Shown: positions 1 through 6,616 of the stretch, piece after piece | Numbering within the stretch: position 1 is the stretch's first letter | Layout: each line of letters starts with the position of its first letter | Assembly (NCBI GenBank): GCA_905233335.1 | Contig: CAJOED010000062.1 | Coordinates: forward strand, 1-10,277 | DNA length: 10,277 nt | DNA from: an uncultured Synergistales bacterium | GTDB taxonomy: Bacteria > Synergistota > Synergistia > Synergistales > Aminobacteriaceae | Direction: 5' to 3' | Position numbers and translations under genes: made by a program | Notes under the pieces: model-generated | Database searches by the model: none | The model's input: only the letters and a program-made list of their open reading frames with translations | What the model was told of the DNA's origin: nothing

Positions 1-99
1 GTATGAGCCTGTTGCTTTCCTGATGATGTGCCATAACGCGCACCCAGCACCAAAACGTTTTGCCTCGAAACATAACTTTTCCCGAAGGCTTCTATTCAT
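1..99 (-). CDS. Unidentified protein, N-terminal 33 residues (runs off left edge)
   Basis: Reading leftward from an ATG at 97-99, 33 codons are open to the window edge. The ATG is preceded by a good Shine-Dalgarno (GGGAGG, 107-112, 7-base spacing) and lies about 110 bases downstream of a strong promoter on the same strand (219-247). That context is the reason for the call; the peptide (starting MNRSLREKLCFEAKRF) matches no family I recognise. The -1/+1 frames across the same stretch are also open for much of it, and one of them reads VLVLGARYGTSSGKQ, which looks at least as protein-like as the SD-supported frame. The real frame could therefore differ, or the start could be a short leader or a decayed gene. 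Function unknown. Confidence 0.35.
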   Translation of the reverse strand, partial: MNRSLREKLCFEAKRFGAGCALWHIIRKATGSY

Positions 100-114
100 T
101 GCAGAGCCTCCCGG
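81..114 (-). promoter_or_regulatory. Possible hairpin sequestering the ribosome binding site of the leftmost gene
   Basis: In the minus-strand RNA the segment 114-105 (CCGGGAGGCU), which contains the Shine-Dalgarno, can pair with 90-81 (AGCCUUCGGG). Nine of ten positions pair, counting one G-U, with a 14-base loop holding the AUG at 97-99. This would hide the SD and place the start codon in the loop, as in translational or thermosensor-like control. It is inferred from pairing by eye, and a chance inverted repeat is possible. Confidence 0.3.
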
Positions 115-174
115 AACGTGAACGCAAATTGTAATTGTGATTGTTAAGGTAAGTTACGAGAAGACAAAAAGATT

Positions 175-219
175 CGACAGCCGACAGCCGACAGCCGACA
201 GCCGACAGTCGACAGCCGA
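175..219. repeat. Heptamer tandem repeat (CGACAGC), six copies plus a partial
   Basis: Units at 175-181, 182-188, 189-195, 196-202, 203-209 and 210-216, then CGA at 217-219. All are CGACAGC except the fifth, which ends in T. The array abuts the -10 box of a minus-strand promoter (219-224), so the predicted transcript would begin inside it and carry GCUGUCG repeats at its 5' end. Near-identical copies with a 7-base period are the kind of array that changes length by slippage. Confidence 0.95.
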
Positions 220-247
220 TTTTACTGCTTAACATTGATGATGTCAA
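219..247 (-). promoter_or_regulatory. Sigma-70 promoter for the leftmost gene
   Basis: On the minus strand, a perfect -35 TTGACA (242-247), a 17-base spacer and a -10 TAAAAT (219-224). Predicted start near 211-213, within the heptamer repeat, giving a leader of about 113 bases before the ATG at 99. This is the closest match to consensus in the window. Confidence 0.75.
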
Positions 248-271
248 GCCCTTTCTTGGAAATTTACGTAA

Positions 272-280
272 TTATAGCAT
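272..280 (-). promoter_or_regulatory. Extended -10 motif TGCTATAAT, possible second upstream promoter
   Basis: A perfect extended -10 on the minus strand, directly after the U-tract of the terminator at 281-317. No good -35 stands 17 bases upstream. The same nine bases occur before livK and before the endonuclease gene, which supports a real promoter; the strong promoter at 219-247 lies just downstream of it. Confidence 0.4.
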
Positions 281-317
281 GAGAAAAATAATTCCCCCTG
301 CCTTTACGACAAGGGGA
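281..317 (-). terminator. Rho-independent terminator of the NYN gene
   Basis: The minus-strand RNA forms an 8-base-pair stem (one G-U) between 317-310 and 300-293 with a 9-base loop, followed by the U-rich tract AATTATTTTT (283-292). It begins 8 bases after the NYN stop codon, which is at 325-327. Confidence 0.8.
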
Positions 318-324
318 CAAAGTA

Positions 325-1806
325 TCAATATTTCAGCGTCGGTTTGTTCTGCAATACCGCACTCCCATTCTTGGCGAACGCTATACCCATCGCAGAAATA
401 TATTTATCGTAAAATTGCGCTACCTCACTCTCCGTCATCCTTAAGTCAAGTTTCGTTAGTGCTCTGTTCATGATCGAGAATACATTTATCTTGCTGAGAT
501 AATTTTCTTCTATTTCGCGTATCACCTCCTGCAATACTATTTCTGTCTTCAGTTCAACGTTGCCCGACATAAAATATTCGTCAATGTAGAAAAATGGTAT
601 GTCGTTATTCTGCAGTCTCTGGTAATATGCCTGGCCGCAATTATCATACTCAAGCATCACCAGGAATTTCACTTCAGGGGTTAATTCTATCAACGGCCAG
701 AAATCACAGTCGCTCGAAATTATGATTGCGGAGTCTATCGGTTTCCCTTCTGCTTTTGCTTCTGTTATTTCCCGGTAAAACTTTATCGTCATTGCTACAT
801 CAACCGCTGACTTCTCGTCCTTCACCCGGTCAGTGAGATAGTATTCCAGCGGCAAATTCTCGTTCCGTCGTAACGCTCGCCACTGTGAAGAAGTATGTTC
901 ATCATCAACAAGAAGTATCTTGCAGATTTTGCCCAGCAAGTTCCGGGCTTCAAGCTCCTTCATTATGCCGATAACTTTACAGGGGTCTGCGTTCTCACAG
1001 TCAACCGCAACAAATACCCTTTCAGCACGCGCAAAAAATTCTTCAGGGTCATTAACGGCGGCATCTCCTGCTTCTGTTACCTTGCTCATGTCGTAAAATC
1101 TGTCCCGGTTGCGTTCGTAGAGTATCGGCAGAAATTTTGCGTCGTCCCGTAAAATATTTCCGTCGCCCTCGTCAGGATACCAGTTGATATACGCCTGGTA
1201 CGGGTACAAGTCCCGGAACTCACTGTATGACCGCGCCGCTTCCTTGTTGCCCTCTACTGTGTTGCCCTTGACGATAAAGAACAAGTTGCGGATGTACGGC
1301 CACTTCACCCATTCAGGTATAAACTTCTGGCAGTTCGGGACGTGCGGCAGAAGGTAATTGTGAACATCAACTATATATTCTTCGAGCCTCCTTCTTGCCC
1401 TCACGAAAGGTATACCGTCCTTTTCAAGCGTCCGTAGTGCGTCCTGAGGCACAAGATCCGGGATTGCGTCTATGTTCTTCACGTCAGAATTCATTTCGGT
1501 GAATATCGCCCGGAAGTTCCGCTGAATTTTCGTACGAAGGCGGCACAAGTTACGGACAATGCGTGCTTCTTTGTCGGCGTTCATTTCGTCGTAAACACTG
1601 CGGTAGAATTGCGGGTTCATGTTCTCTCCCTGCTCGATGCCGAAATACTTATCGTCAATCCCGATGAGGTACGCTACACGAGAAACTATCTCACGCTTTG
1701 AGCGGGGTGCGTCCTGCTGTAGTTTTTGCGGGAGGTTCTCGGAGAAGTTCTGCAGGGAGGCTCTCTTGTCGTCGTCTAACAAACTGCCGATGCTGAAATC
1801 ACTCAT
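325..1806 (-). CDS. NYN (PIN-like) nuclease-domain protein
   Basis: 493 residues from the ATG at 1804-1806, chosen for its AAGGAGG Shine-Dalgarno (1816-1822, 9-base spacing); a longer frame opening at GTG 1863 has no such site. Residues about 263-415 look like a NYN/PIN-fold metal-dependent nuclease domain. The acidic positions expected for metal binding are D269 in VAVDCEN, D336 in KSAVDVAM, and D366 and D368 in the hallmark SSDCDFWPLI. Such domains usually act on RNA. The ~260-residue N-terminal part, rich in charged helices, matches nothing I recognise, and a ~70-residue helical tail follows the domain. No signal peptide or membrane segment, so probably cytoplasmic. It is the last gene of the yitT / mini-ORF / NYN unit and overlaps the mini-ORF. 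RNase activity is inferred from the fold; the substrate is unknown. Confidence 0.8.
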   Translation of the reverse strand: MSDFSIGSLLDDDKRASLQNFSENLPQKLQQDAPRSKREIVSRVAYLIGIDDKYFGIEQGENMNPQFYRSVYDEMNADKEARIVRNLCRLRTKIQRNFRAIFTEMNSDVKNIDAIPDLVPQDALRTLEKDGIPFVRARRRLEEYIVDVHNYLLPHVPNCQKFIPEWVKWPYIRNLFFIVKGNTVEGNKEAARSYSEFRDLYPYQAYINWYPDEGDGNILRDDAKFLPILYERNRDRFYDMSKVTEAGDAAVNDPEEFFARAERVFVAVDCENADPCKVIGIMKELEARNLLGKICKILLVDDEHTSSQWRALRRNENLPLEYYLTDRVKDEKSAVDVAMTIKFYREITEAKAEGKPIDSAIIISSDCDFWPLIELTPEVKFLVMLEYDNCGQAYYQRLQNNDIPFFYIDEYFMSGNVELKTEIVLQEVIREIEENYLSKINVFSIMNRALTKLDLRMTESEVAQFYDKYISAMGIAFAKNGSAVLQNKPTLKY

Positions 1807-1871
1807 GAAGTGCGGCCTCCTTGTTTCGTGCGTGTCGGCATGAGGTGAGTTTGTCGCAATCACTCATGAAG
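1798..1871. repeat. 13-base direct repeat spanning two start codons
   Basis: ATCACTCATGAAG occurs at 1798-1810 and again at 1859-1871. On the minus strand each copy contains ATGAGTGAT (Met-Ser-Asp). The left copy is the start of the NYN gene; the right copy is an internal Met of the upstream mini-ORF. This looks like a small duplication of the gene start, or convergent start-region sequence. Confidence 0.85.
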
Positions 1872-1882
1872 CATTCACTCAT
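1799..1882 (-). CDS. 27-residue mini-ORF chained between the YitT gene and the NYN gene
   Basis: ATG at 1880-1882 overlaps the stop of the YitT gene as TGATG and has a strong Shine-Dalgarno (GGAGG, 1891-1895, 8-base spacing) located inside the end of that gene. Its TGA (1799-1801) lies just inside the NYN gene, whose ATG is at 1804-1806, so the two frames overlap by 8 bases. The peptide begins MSECFMSDCDKLTSC; it has three Cys in its first 15 residues and a charged C-terminal half. No family is recognised. Likely roles are a translational-coupling leader that loads ribosomes onto the NYN start, a small protein, or a remnant of a duplicated NYN start (it shares MSD with that gene). The placement of signals supports translation; a peptide function is unproven. 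Confidence 0.5.
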   Translation of the reverse strand: MSECFMSDCDKLTSCRHARNKEAALHE

Positions 1883-2766
1883 CACAACGACCTCCAGCTC
1901 TTGAAGCCACGCCCTAAAACTTCTGACGCATCGCATATCGACACAAACGCTTTCTCGTCGTGCTCCTTCAGAAAACGTTTCAGCAGTACTACATGTCTCG
2001 GCTCCAGCAGCGTAATCAATACAGGCCGGGTCTGTCCCGTATAGCCTCCGCGCCCCTCAAGACGAGTTACTCCCTTACCGTATGAGTTGATGAACTTGCT
2101 CACCTCGTCGGGAATGTTCGTGATGATTATTGCCTGCTTCCGGCGGTCAAAACTACGCGTGATGCTGTCGACCGTTATTCCGTTGACGTAAAGACCCACT
2201 GCACCGTACACGACTGCTTCAAGCCCGATTACACCGATGGACAGCGCAAGAATGAACATGTTGATGAATATCGAGAAACGCCCGACCTCAATACCGTAAC
2301 GACGGCGCAACGCAACCGCTATAATGTCAGTCCCGCCGCCGGAACCGCCCACGTTGAACATCAACCCGGCAGCAGCTCCCTTCATGAGGCCAGTAATCAC
2401 CGTAGCCATGAATTTGTCGTCAGGTAATGGCAATGGATACAGCGCAAATATTGAGAGCATAGTAGAGAACGTAATTATTGCTGTGAGTGTCAGCGCAAGA
2501 AACCGAACGTTGAGATCCCTCCATGCCCATATGACAAGAAGAATATTCCCGGTGAGTATTACCCAGTTCGGCGAAATACCAAACATGTAGTTCGTGAGTA
2601 CAGCAATCCCGGCTACACCCATGTCAGGAAATCTGTAGTGCAGAGTGAAATAATTTACCGCGAACGCCTGAATGGAACTCGCAATAATGATTATGAGTAC
2701 AGCGTGCCATTCCTCCTTTATGATCGTGATGACGTGTGAAAAAAATGTACGGAAAATATTTTTCAT
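1882..2766 (-). CDS. YitT family membrane protein (DUF161 + DUF2179)
   Basis: 294 residues, the usual length for the family. Hydrophobic segments run from residue ~22 to ~200 (for example 22-40, 66-82, 88-110, 120-140, 165-195). They include the family signature GSGGGTDIIA (141-150). A soluble C-terminal DUF2179 domain follows at about 210-288, with GRGGYTG (238-244) and PRHVVLLKRFLKE (256-268). YitT proteins are inner-membrane proteins often described as putative transporters; their substrate is not established. The start at 2764-2766 has an AGGAGG motif 13 bases upstream, a long spacing. It is the first gene after the livF terminator, so it should have its own promoter, but I see no convincing one in 2767-2810. 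The stop overlaps the mini-ORF start. Confidence 0.88.
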   Translation of the reverse strand: MKNIFRTFFSHVITIIKEEWHAVLIIIIASSIQAFAVNYFTLHYRFPDMGVAGIAVLTNYMFGISPNWVILTGNILLVIWAWRDLNVRFLALTLTAIITFSTMLSIFALYPLPLPDDKFMATVITGLMKGAAAGLMFNVGGSGGGTDIIAVALRRRYGIEVGRFSIFINMFILALSIGVIGLEAVVYGAVGLYVNGITVDSITRSFDRRKQAIIITNIPDEVSKFINSYGKGVTRLEGRGGYTGQTRPVLITLLEPRHVVLLKRFLKEHDEKAFVSICDASEVLGRGFKSWRSL

Positions 2767-2810
2767 GTGTGCAAATATCCCTCCTGTAAAAAAGTTAGAG
2801 TAATATTAAC

Positions 2811-2848
2811 ACACAAAAAATCCCTCCCCCGTATGTCAGGAGAGGGAA
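2811..2848 (-). terminator. Rho-independent terminator of the liv operon
   Basis: Minus-strand RNA: 9-base-pair stem (one G-U) between 847-839 and 829-821 of the 2-kb block (positions 2847-2839 and 2829-2821), 9-base loop, then six U residues (2815-2820). It starts 14 bases after the livF stop and separates the transporter operon from the YitT gene. Confidence 0.85.
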
Positions 2849-2861
2849 TAATTTTCAGCAA

Positions 2862-3593
2862 CTAACCGCCCAAATACGCCGCCCGGACTTTCGGATTATT
2901 CAGCAGCTCCGAGCCAGTACCCGACAAACTCACAGCACCAACCTCAAGAACATACGCCTTGTGCGCAACCTTCAACGCCGCAAACGCATTCTGTTCCACG
3001 AGCAGTATCGTCCGTCCCTGTGCGTTAATCTCCCGGATAATCGCGAACACCTCGTCGACAAGTATCGGCGCAAGTCCCAAGCTAGGCTCATCAAGCATAA
3101 GCAGGTCAGGTCTGCTCATCAATGCTCGTCCAACCGCTAACATCTGCTGTTCTCCGCCCGATAACGTACTGCCTTTCTGTTTGTGCCGTTCCTTCAGGCG
3201 CGGGAAAAGTGAATACACGTACTCTATATCTTCCGCAATGCCTTTCTCATCACTACGGATATACGCTCCTAACGCAAGATTTTCTTCCACCGTCAACTGC
3301 GGGAGTATTCTCCTTCCTTCAGGACTTAACGAGATGCCAAGTTTCACGTGAGCTTCTGCAGGTTTGCCCTGAATTGTTACGGGCTTATTGTCGCGCGGAG
3401 ATGTGTAAGTCATTTCGTCCGCGTGTGATTTTGTGAGACCCATTATCGCACGTATGACGCTTGATTTCCCTGCACCGTTCGCACCGATAAGAGTAACTAT
3501 TTCGCCGCGTTCTATCGTCAATGACACATCACGTACTGCATGTATTGCCCCGTAATTCACGTTGAGTTTCTCTATCTTCAGCATTTCGGACAT
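2862..3593 (-). CDS. livF: Branched-chain amino-acid ABC transporter ATP-binding protein LivF
   Basis: One of the two ATPases powering the hydrophobic amino-acid importer, acting on the cytoplasmic face of the permease. 243 residues with a complete ABC core: Walker A GANGAGKS (37-44), Q-loop region near LSPEGRRI (89-96), signature LSGGEQ (144-149), Walker B LLMLDEP (164-170). As is typical of LivF, the switch position reads VEQN (199-202), with Gln where most ABC ATPases have His. A short insert (about residues 55-77) makes it slightly longer than the ~235-residue norm. The ATG (3591-3593) follows the stop of the livM-livG gene with no gap (TAAATG), so it is probably translated by coupling; its own Shine-Dalgarno is poor. 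Last gene of the operon. Confidence 0.95.
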   Translation of the reverse strand: MSEMLKIEKLNVNYGAIHAVRDVSLTIERGEIVTLIGANGAGKSSVIRAIMGLTKSHADEMTYTSPRDNKPVTIQGKPAEAHVKLGISLSPEGRRILPQLTVEENLALGAYIRSDEKGIAEDIEYVYSLFPRLKERHKQKGSTLSGGEQQMLAVGRALMSRPDLLMLDEPSLGLAPILVDEVFAIIREINAQGRTILLVEQNAFAALKVAHKAYVLEVGAVSLSGTGSELLNNPKVRAAYLGG

Positions 3594-5420
3594 TTACGCC
3601 GCCCCCTTTCCCAAATACGCCTCAATAACTCGCGGGTTGGCTTTTATCTCTTCCGGCGTGCCCTGCGCTATGTGAACTCCCTGATCCAGCACATGAATAT
3701 AATCGCAAACATTCATTACTACCTTCATATCGTGCTCAATCAATAATATAGTGAGGTCGAACTCATCACGCAGTCTTCTTATGAACTGCAACAACTCTTC
3801 ACTCTCCTGCGGGTTCATTCCTGCGGCCGGCTCATCAAGAAGCAAAAATTCGGGACGTGTCGCAAGTGCACGGGCAATCTCAAGTCTTCTCTGTGCTCCG
3901 TACGGTAACGATGAGGCTTTCTCGTCGGCAAATTCCGCAAGTCCAAGCTGTGATAGCAAGTCCATAGCCTGAGCTTTGACTTCAGCATCCTCACGCAATA
4001 CGTCGGTGAATATGAACGGCGCAAGTGTCATCCACCATGAATATTTCTGACGAATGCGCGCTCCCGTCATGACGTTCTGCAGTACTGTCTCATGCCCGAA
4101 CAATCTGATGTTCTGAAATGTCCGGCTCATTCCTGCACGGCATACCTCATCAGGACGCAAGCCACCTATTGATTTTCCCAAGAACTTTATTGTTCCCGAT
4201 GTCGGTTTGTAGAAGCCGCTTATTACGTTGAAGGCTGATGTTTTCCCTGCTCCGTTCGGCCCTATCAGTCCCATAATCTGCCCGTGCTTTATGTCGAACG
4301 TGAGATTATCGATTGCCGACAGTCCTCCGAAACGCAACACTACATCTTTCACCTCAAGAACTACATCATGCTTTTCACGCTTGGGCTTGGGCTTGGCCTT
4401 GTGCTTAGGGAAAAATATATTCCACGAAAACTCCCGCATTCCCATAATGCCTTCACGACGGAAAATTATCACGACAATCAACAGCAGCGAAAAGATTACC
4501 ATGCGCATACCGGGTATTCCGGGAATATTAAGACTGCCGATTGTGATGGGATTTTCCACGAAACGCAGCCACTCTAACATCGTCGTAACGAGCACAGAGC
4601 CTATTATCGAACCGGTTACGCTTCCCAATCCGCCGACGACAATAATCATCAGTATGTTGTATGTCTGCGTTATCATGAACATTCGCGGGTCTATAGTGGT
4701 AATGAGATTTCCCATCAACGCTCCGCCCAAACCTCCGCCGAAACAGCCCAAAGTGAACGCAAGAACTTTCACCCGGAACGTGTTAATGCCCATCATGCGA
4801 GCGGCAACTTCATCATCACGGACAGCACGCAGTACTCCGCCGAAATTGCTTCTCAACATGCAGACAGTGCACAGAAGAACAACTCCCAAGCATGACCAGC
4901 TCATGAACAGCGTAGTGTGTGCAGGAATACCTTTAAGGCCAAGTGAACCGTTCGTGAGGCGAGCAGTGTTGGTTATGAGTATGCGTATAATCTCAGCAAA
5001 ACCCAAAGTAGCAATGCCGAGATAGTCCCCGCCCAGCCGCAATACAGGCAGCGCAACTAGCAGCCCAAAGAATGCCGCAACAATCCCCGCAAGAATGATT
5101 GACACAACAAACGGAGCATTCACGTTCAGGAGCCAGGGATATATGTCTTCAAGTATCCACATAGCGTTTTTCTGTGCAGGTGAGAGTACCAGCAATGCAG
5201 ACACATAAGCACCGATAGCCATAAATCCCGCGTGGCCGAGTGAGAACATTCCCGTGATGCCGTAAATCAAGTTCAGGCTCAAAGCTAATATCGCGTTGAT
5301 TGCTATCAAGTTCAATATTCTCTGCCAGTAGCCATTAAGTAAGTCGGGGGCTTTGTCGAGGAAAAACGCAAATAATACAACCGCTATTATTGTCAGTATC
5401 AAGTTTCGTACTCTGTGCAT
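3594..5420 (-). CDS. livM-livG: Fused branched-chain amino-acid ABC transporter permease LivM and ATPase LivG
   Basis: 608 residues from the ATG at 5418-5420, chosen for its GGGAGG Shine-Dalgarno (5430-5435, 9-base spacing). Residues 1-~330 are the LivM permease: several membrane segments, the family motif around LNLIYGITGMFSLGHAGFMA (49-68), and the cytoplasmic coupling stretch AVRDDEVAARMMGIN (199-213). A short basic, Pro/Lys-rich linker (339-351) joins it to a full LivG ATPase (352-608): Walker A GPNGAGKT (387-394), signature LPYGAQRR (505-512), Walker B LLLDEP (526-531), switch His563 in IEHD. Normally livM and livG are separate genes, so here one polypeptide supplies a transmembrane and a nucleotide-binding half. 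The single uninterrupted frame and clean linker argue for a real fusion. It is followed without a gap by livF. An in-frame extension to 5591 exists but runs antisensically through the repeat block and is rejected. Confidence 0.93.
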   Translation of the reverse strand: MHRVRNLILTIIAVVLFAFFLDKAPDLLNGYWQRILNLIAINAILALSLNLIYGITGMFSLGHAGFMAIGAYVSALLVLSPAQKNAMWILEDIYPWLLNVNAPFVVSIILAGIVAAFFGLLVALPVLRLGGDYLGIATLGFAEIIRILITNTARLTNGSLGLKGIPAHTTLFMSWSCLGVVLLCTVCMLRSNFGGVLRAVRDDEVAARMMGINTFRVKVLAFTLGCFGGGLGGALMGNLITTIDPRMFMITQTYNILMIIVVGGLGSVTGSIIGSVLVTTMLEWLRFVENPITIGSLNIPGIPGMRMVIFSLLLIVVIIFRREGIMGMREFSWNIFFPKHKAKPKPKREKHDVVLEVKDVVLRFGGLSAIDNLTFDIKHGQIMGLIGPNGAGKTSAFNVISGFYKPTSGTIKFLGKSIGGLRPDEVCRAGMSRTFQNIRLFGHETVLQNVMTGARIRQKYSWWMTLAPFIFTDVLREDAEVKAQAMDLLSQLGLAEFADEKASSLPYGAQRRLEIARALATRPEFLLLDEPAAGMNPQESEELLQFIRRLRDEFDLTILLIEHDMKVVMNVCDYIHVLDQGVHIAQGTPEEIKANPRVIEAYLGKGAA

Positions 5421-5701
5421 TATATTTTTCCTCCCTTCACCAACAAAGCAGGAATAGACAGTAAAGATATTTTTCCGCAAGAAGGGAAGAACGCAAATAA
5501 CATAACAGCTATTATCGTGAGTATATGCATTATATTTTTTCCTCCCTTCACCAACAAAACAGGAATAGACAGCAAAGATATTCTGCCGCAAGAAAGAGAC
5601 AACGCAAATAACATTATGGCCACTATAGGGAATGTGAGCACTATAACGCCCTCAACACAGCACGCACACAACATCACAGCTATTACAGTAAGTACGAGCA
5701 T
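5416..5701. repeat. Degenerate tandem duplication of the livH-livM junction
   Basis: A unit of about 110 bases starting at 5416 recurs at 5526. Over the first ~86 bases I count about eight mismatches and one indel, with weaker similarity after that. Each unit holds a Shine-Dalgarno plus ATATAATGCA start module and a hydrophobic stretch resembling the N-terminus of LivM. The landmark ACGCAAATAA occurs at 5367-5376 (inside livM), 5491-5500 and 5602-5611, with a weaker version near 5662-5672. Together they suggest three to four diverged copies of the livM start cassette. Confidence 0.85.
5420..5701 (-). CDS. 93-residue hydrophobic ORF built from repeats of the LivM N-terminus
   Basis: ATG at 5699-5701 overlaps the livH stop (TAATG), with a GGAGG Shine-Dalgarno at 5712-5716 (10-base spacing). 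Its TAA (5420-5422) overlaps the livM ATG in the same way. The protein is three hydrophobic blocks (VLTVIAVMLCACC, PIVAIMLFALSLSCG, LTIIAVMLFAFFPSCG), the last two each followed by ISLLSIPxLLVKGGK. The first stretch of each block matches LILTIIAVVLFAFF at residues 7-20 of LivM. An internal ATG at 5528-5530 has its own Shine-Dalgarno. Read as a small membrane peptide kept in translational coupling with livH and livM, or as non-functional debris of tandem duplications that happens to preserve coupling. No known family. Confidence 0.45.
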   Translation of the reverse strand: MLVLTVIAVMLCACCVEGVIVLTFPIVAIMLFALSLSCGRISLLSIPVLLVKGGKNIMHILTIIAVMLFAFFPSCGKISLLSIPALLVKGGKI

Positions 5702-6597
5702 TATATTTTGTCCTCCAGTTTCTCCCCCAAAAGTCCCGTCGGCCTGAAGAGTAATATCATTATCAGGAGCAGAAACGCAAACGCATCCTTATACCCTGAA
5801 AGCGTCGGGAAAAATGCCACTGACATAATCTCGACGAAACCCAAAATTAGTCCTCCTATCATCGCTCCCGGCACCGAACCTATACCGCCGAACACAGCCG
5901 CAATGAACGCCTTTATGCCCGGTGTCATTCCCATGAACGGCTCAACACGTGGATAGCGCAACGCCCACATTATGCCCGCAACCGCCGCAAGTGCAGAACC
6001 CAAACCGAACGCAAGCGCAATAATCTTGTTGACGGATACACCCATCATTCGCGTAGTCTCTATGTCGAACGAAATAGCACGCATAGCAAGTCCCGGTTTC
6101 GTGCAGTACAGAAGCCATAACAGCGCACCCACCAGCACGAATGACACCACCGGCACAAGTATTCCCAAAGGTATGAGCCTCACGCCGCCGTTAAGGGTTA
6201 TGGGTTTCATGAGTATGGGAGGCTGTACAACAGGACGAGGCATTCCCGTAAACACCACCACCGCAAAATTCTCAATGAAGAACGATACACCGATAGCACT
6301 AATCAGCGCGGAAATTCTCGGAGCTTCTCGCAGGGGCTTGTACGCGATACGGTCAACGAGAAGTCCGCATATTGTCGTGAGGATTATTGCGGTGATTACT
6401 CCGACAGCCCAGGGGAGTTTGTAGACGATTGTAGCGAAATACACAAAGTACGCGCCGAGCATGAATATATCACCGTGTGCAAAGTTTATCAGTCGCAAGA
6501 TGCCGTATACCATAGTGTAGCCGACAGCAACAAGACCGTACAATGAGCCTAAACTCAATGCGTTAATGAAATGCTGAATGAATATATTTAAGTTCAC
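5701..6597 (-). CDS. livH: Branched-chain amino-acid ABC transporter permease LivH
   Basis: Inner-membrane permease subunit that pairs with LivM to form the translocation path for leucine-type amino acids delivered by LivK. 298 residues, normal length. The N-terminal signature LYGLVAVGYTMVYGILRLIN (19-38) followed by FAHGD is characteristic; the coupling region AMRAISFDIETTRMMGVSVN lies about two-thirds along and the C-terminus ends FRPTGLLGEKLEDKI. Start is a GTG at 6595-6597 with AAGGTG at 6603-6608 (5-base spacing). The gene sits behind a terminator-like hairpin after livK and its stop overlaps the start of the small repeat ORF as TAATG. Confidence 0.94.
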   Translation of the reverse strand: MNLNIFIQHFINALSLGSLYGLVAVGYTMVYGILRLINFAHGDIFMLGAYFVYFATIVYKLPWAVGVITAIILTTICGLLVDRIAYKPLREAPRISALISAIGVSFFIENFAVVVFTGMPRPVVQPPILMKPITLNGGVRLIPLGILVPVVSFVLVGALLWLLYCTKPGLAMRAISFDIETTRMMGVSVNKIIALAFGLGSALAAVAGIMWALRYPRVEPFMGMTPGIKAFIAAVFGGIGSVPGAMIGGLILGFVEIMSVAFFPTLSGYKDAFAFLLLIMILLFRPTGLLGEKLEDKI

Positions 6598-6616
6598 AAT
6601 ATCACCTTCACTATAT

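Noticed and set aside
51..62. Perfect 12-base palindrome CAAAACGTTTTG as an operator
   Set aside because: It lies inside the candidate reading frame, downstream of the promoter and leader, and a single copy of this AT-rich palindrome can occur by chance.
1..324. CRISPR array at the repeats near 175-219
   Set aside because: The units are 7 bases and contiguous, without spacers.
1807..1863. Upstream GTG start for the NYN protein
   Set aside because: No ribosome binding site before it, and the ATG at 1806 has AAGGAGG at ideal spacing.
4228..5025. 265-residue plus-strand open frame
   Set aside because: Antisense shadow of the livM-livG gene, with Pro/Ser/Arg/Thr-heavy composition and no ribosome binding site.
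3594..5591. 665-residue version of the LivM-LivG protein with a 57-residue N-terminal extension
   Set aside because: The extension is an out-of-phase reading of the tandem repeat block and would overlap the small ORF. The ATG at 5420 has an excellent Shine-Dalgarno and gives a normal LivM N-terminus.
5415..5747. Plus-strand 110-residue frame over the repeat block, which also looks repetitive
   Set aside because: Its repetition follows from the DNA repeat itself; it has no ribosome binding site and is antisense to the coupled operon.
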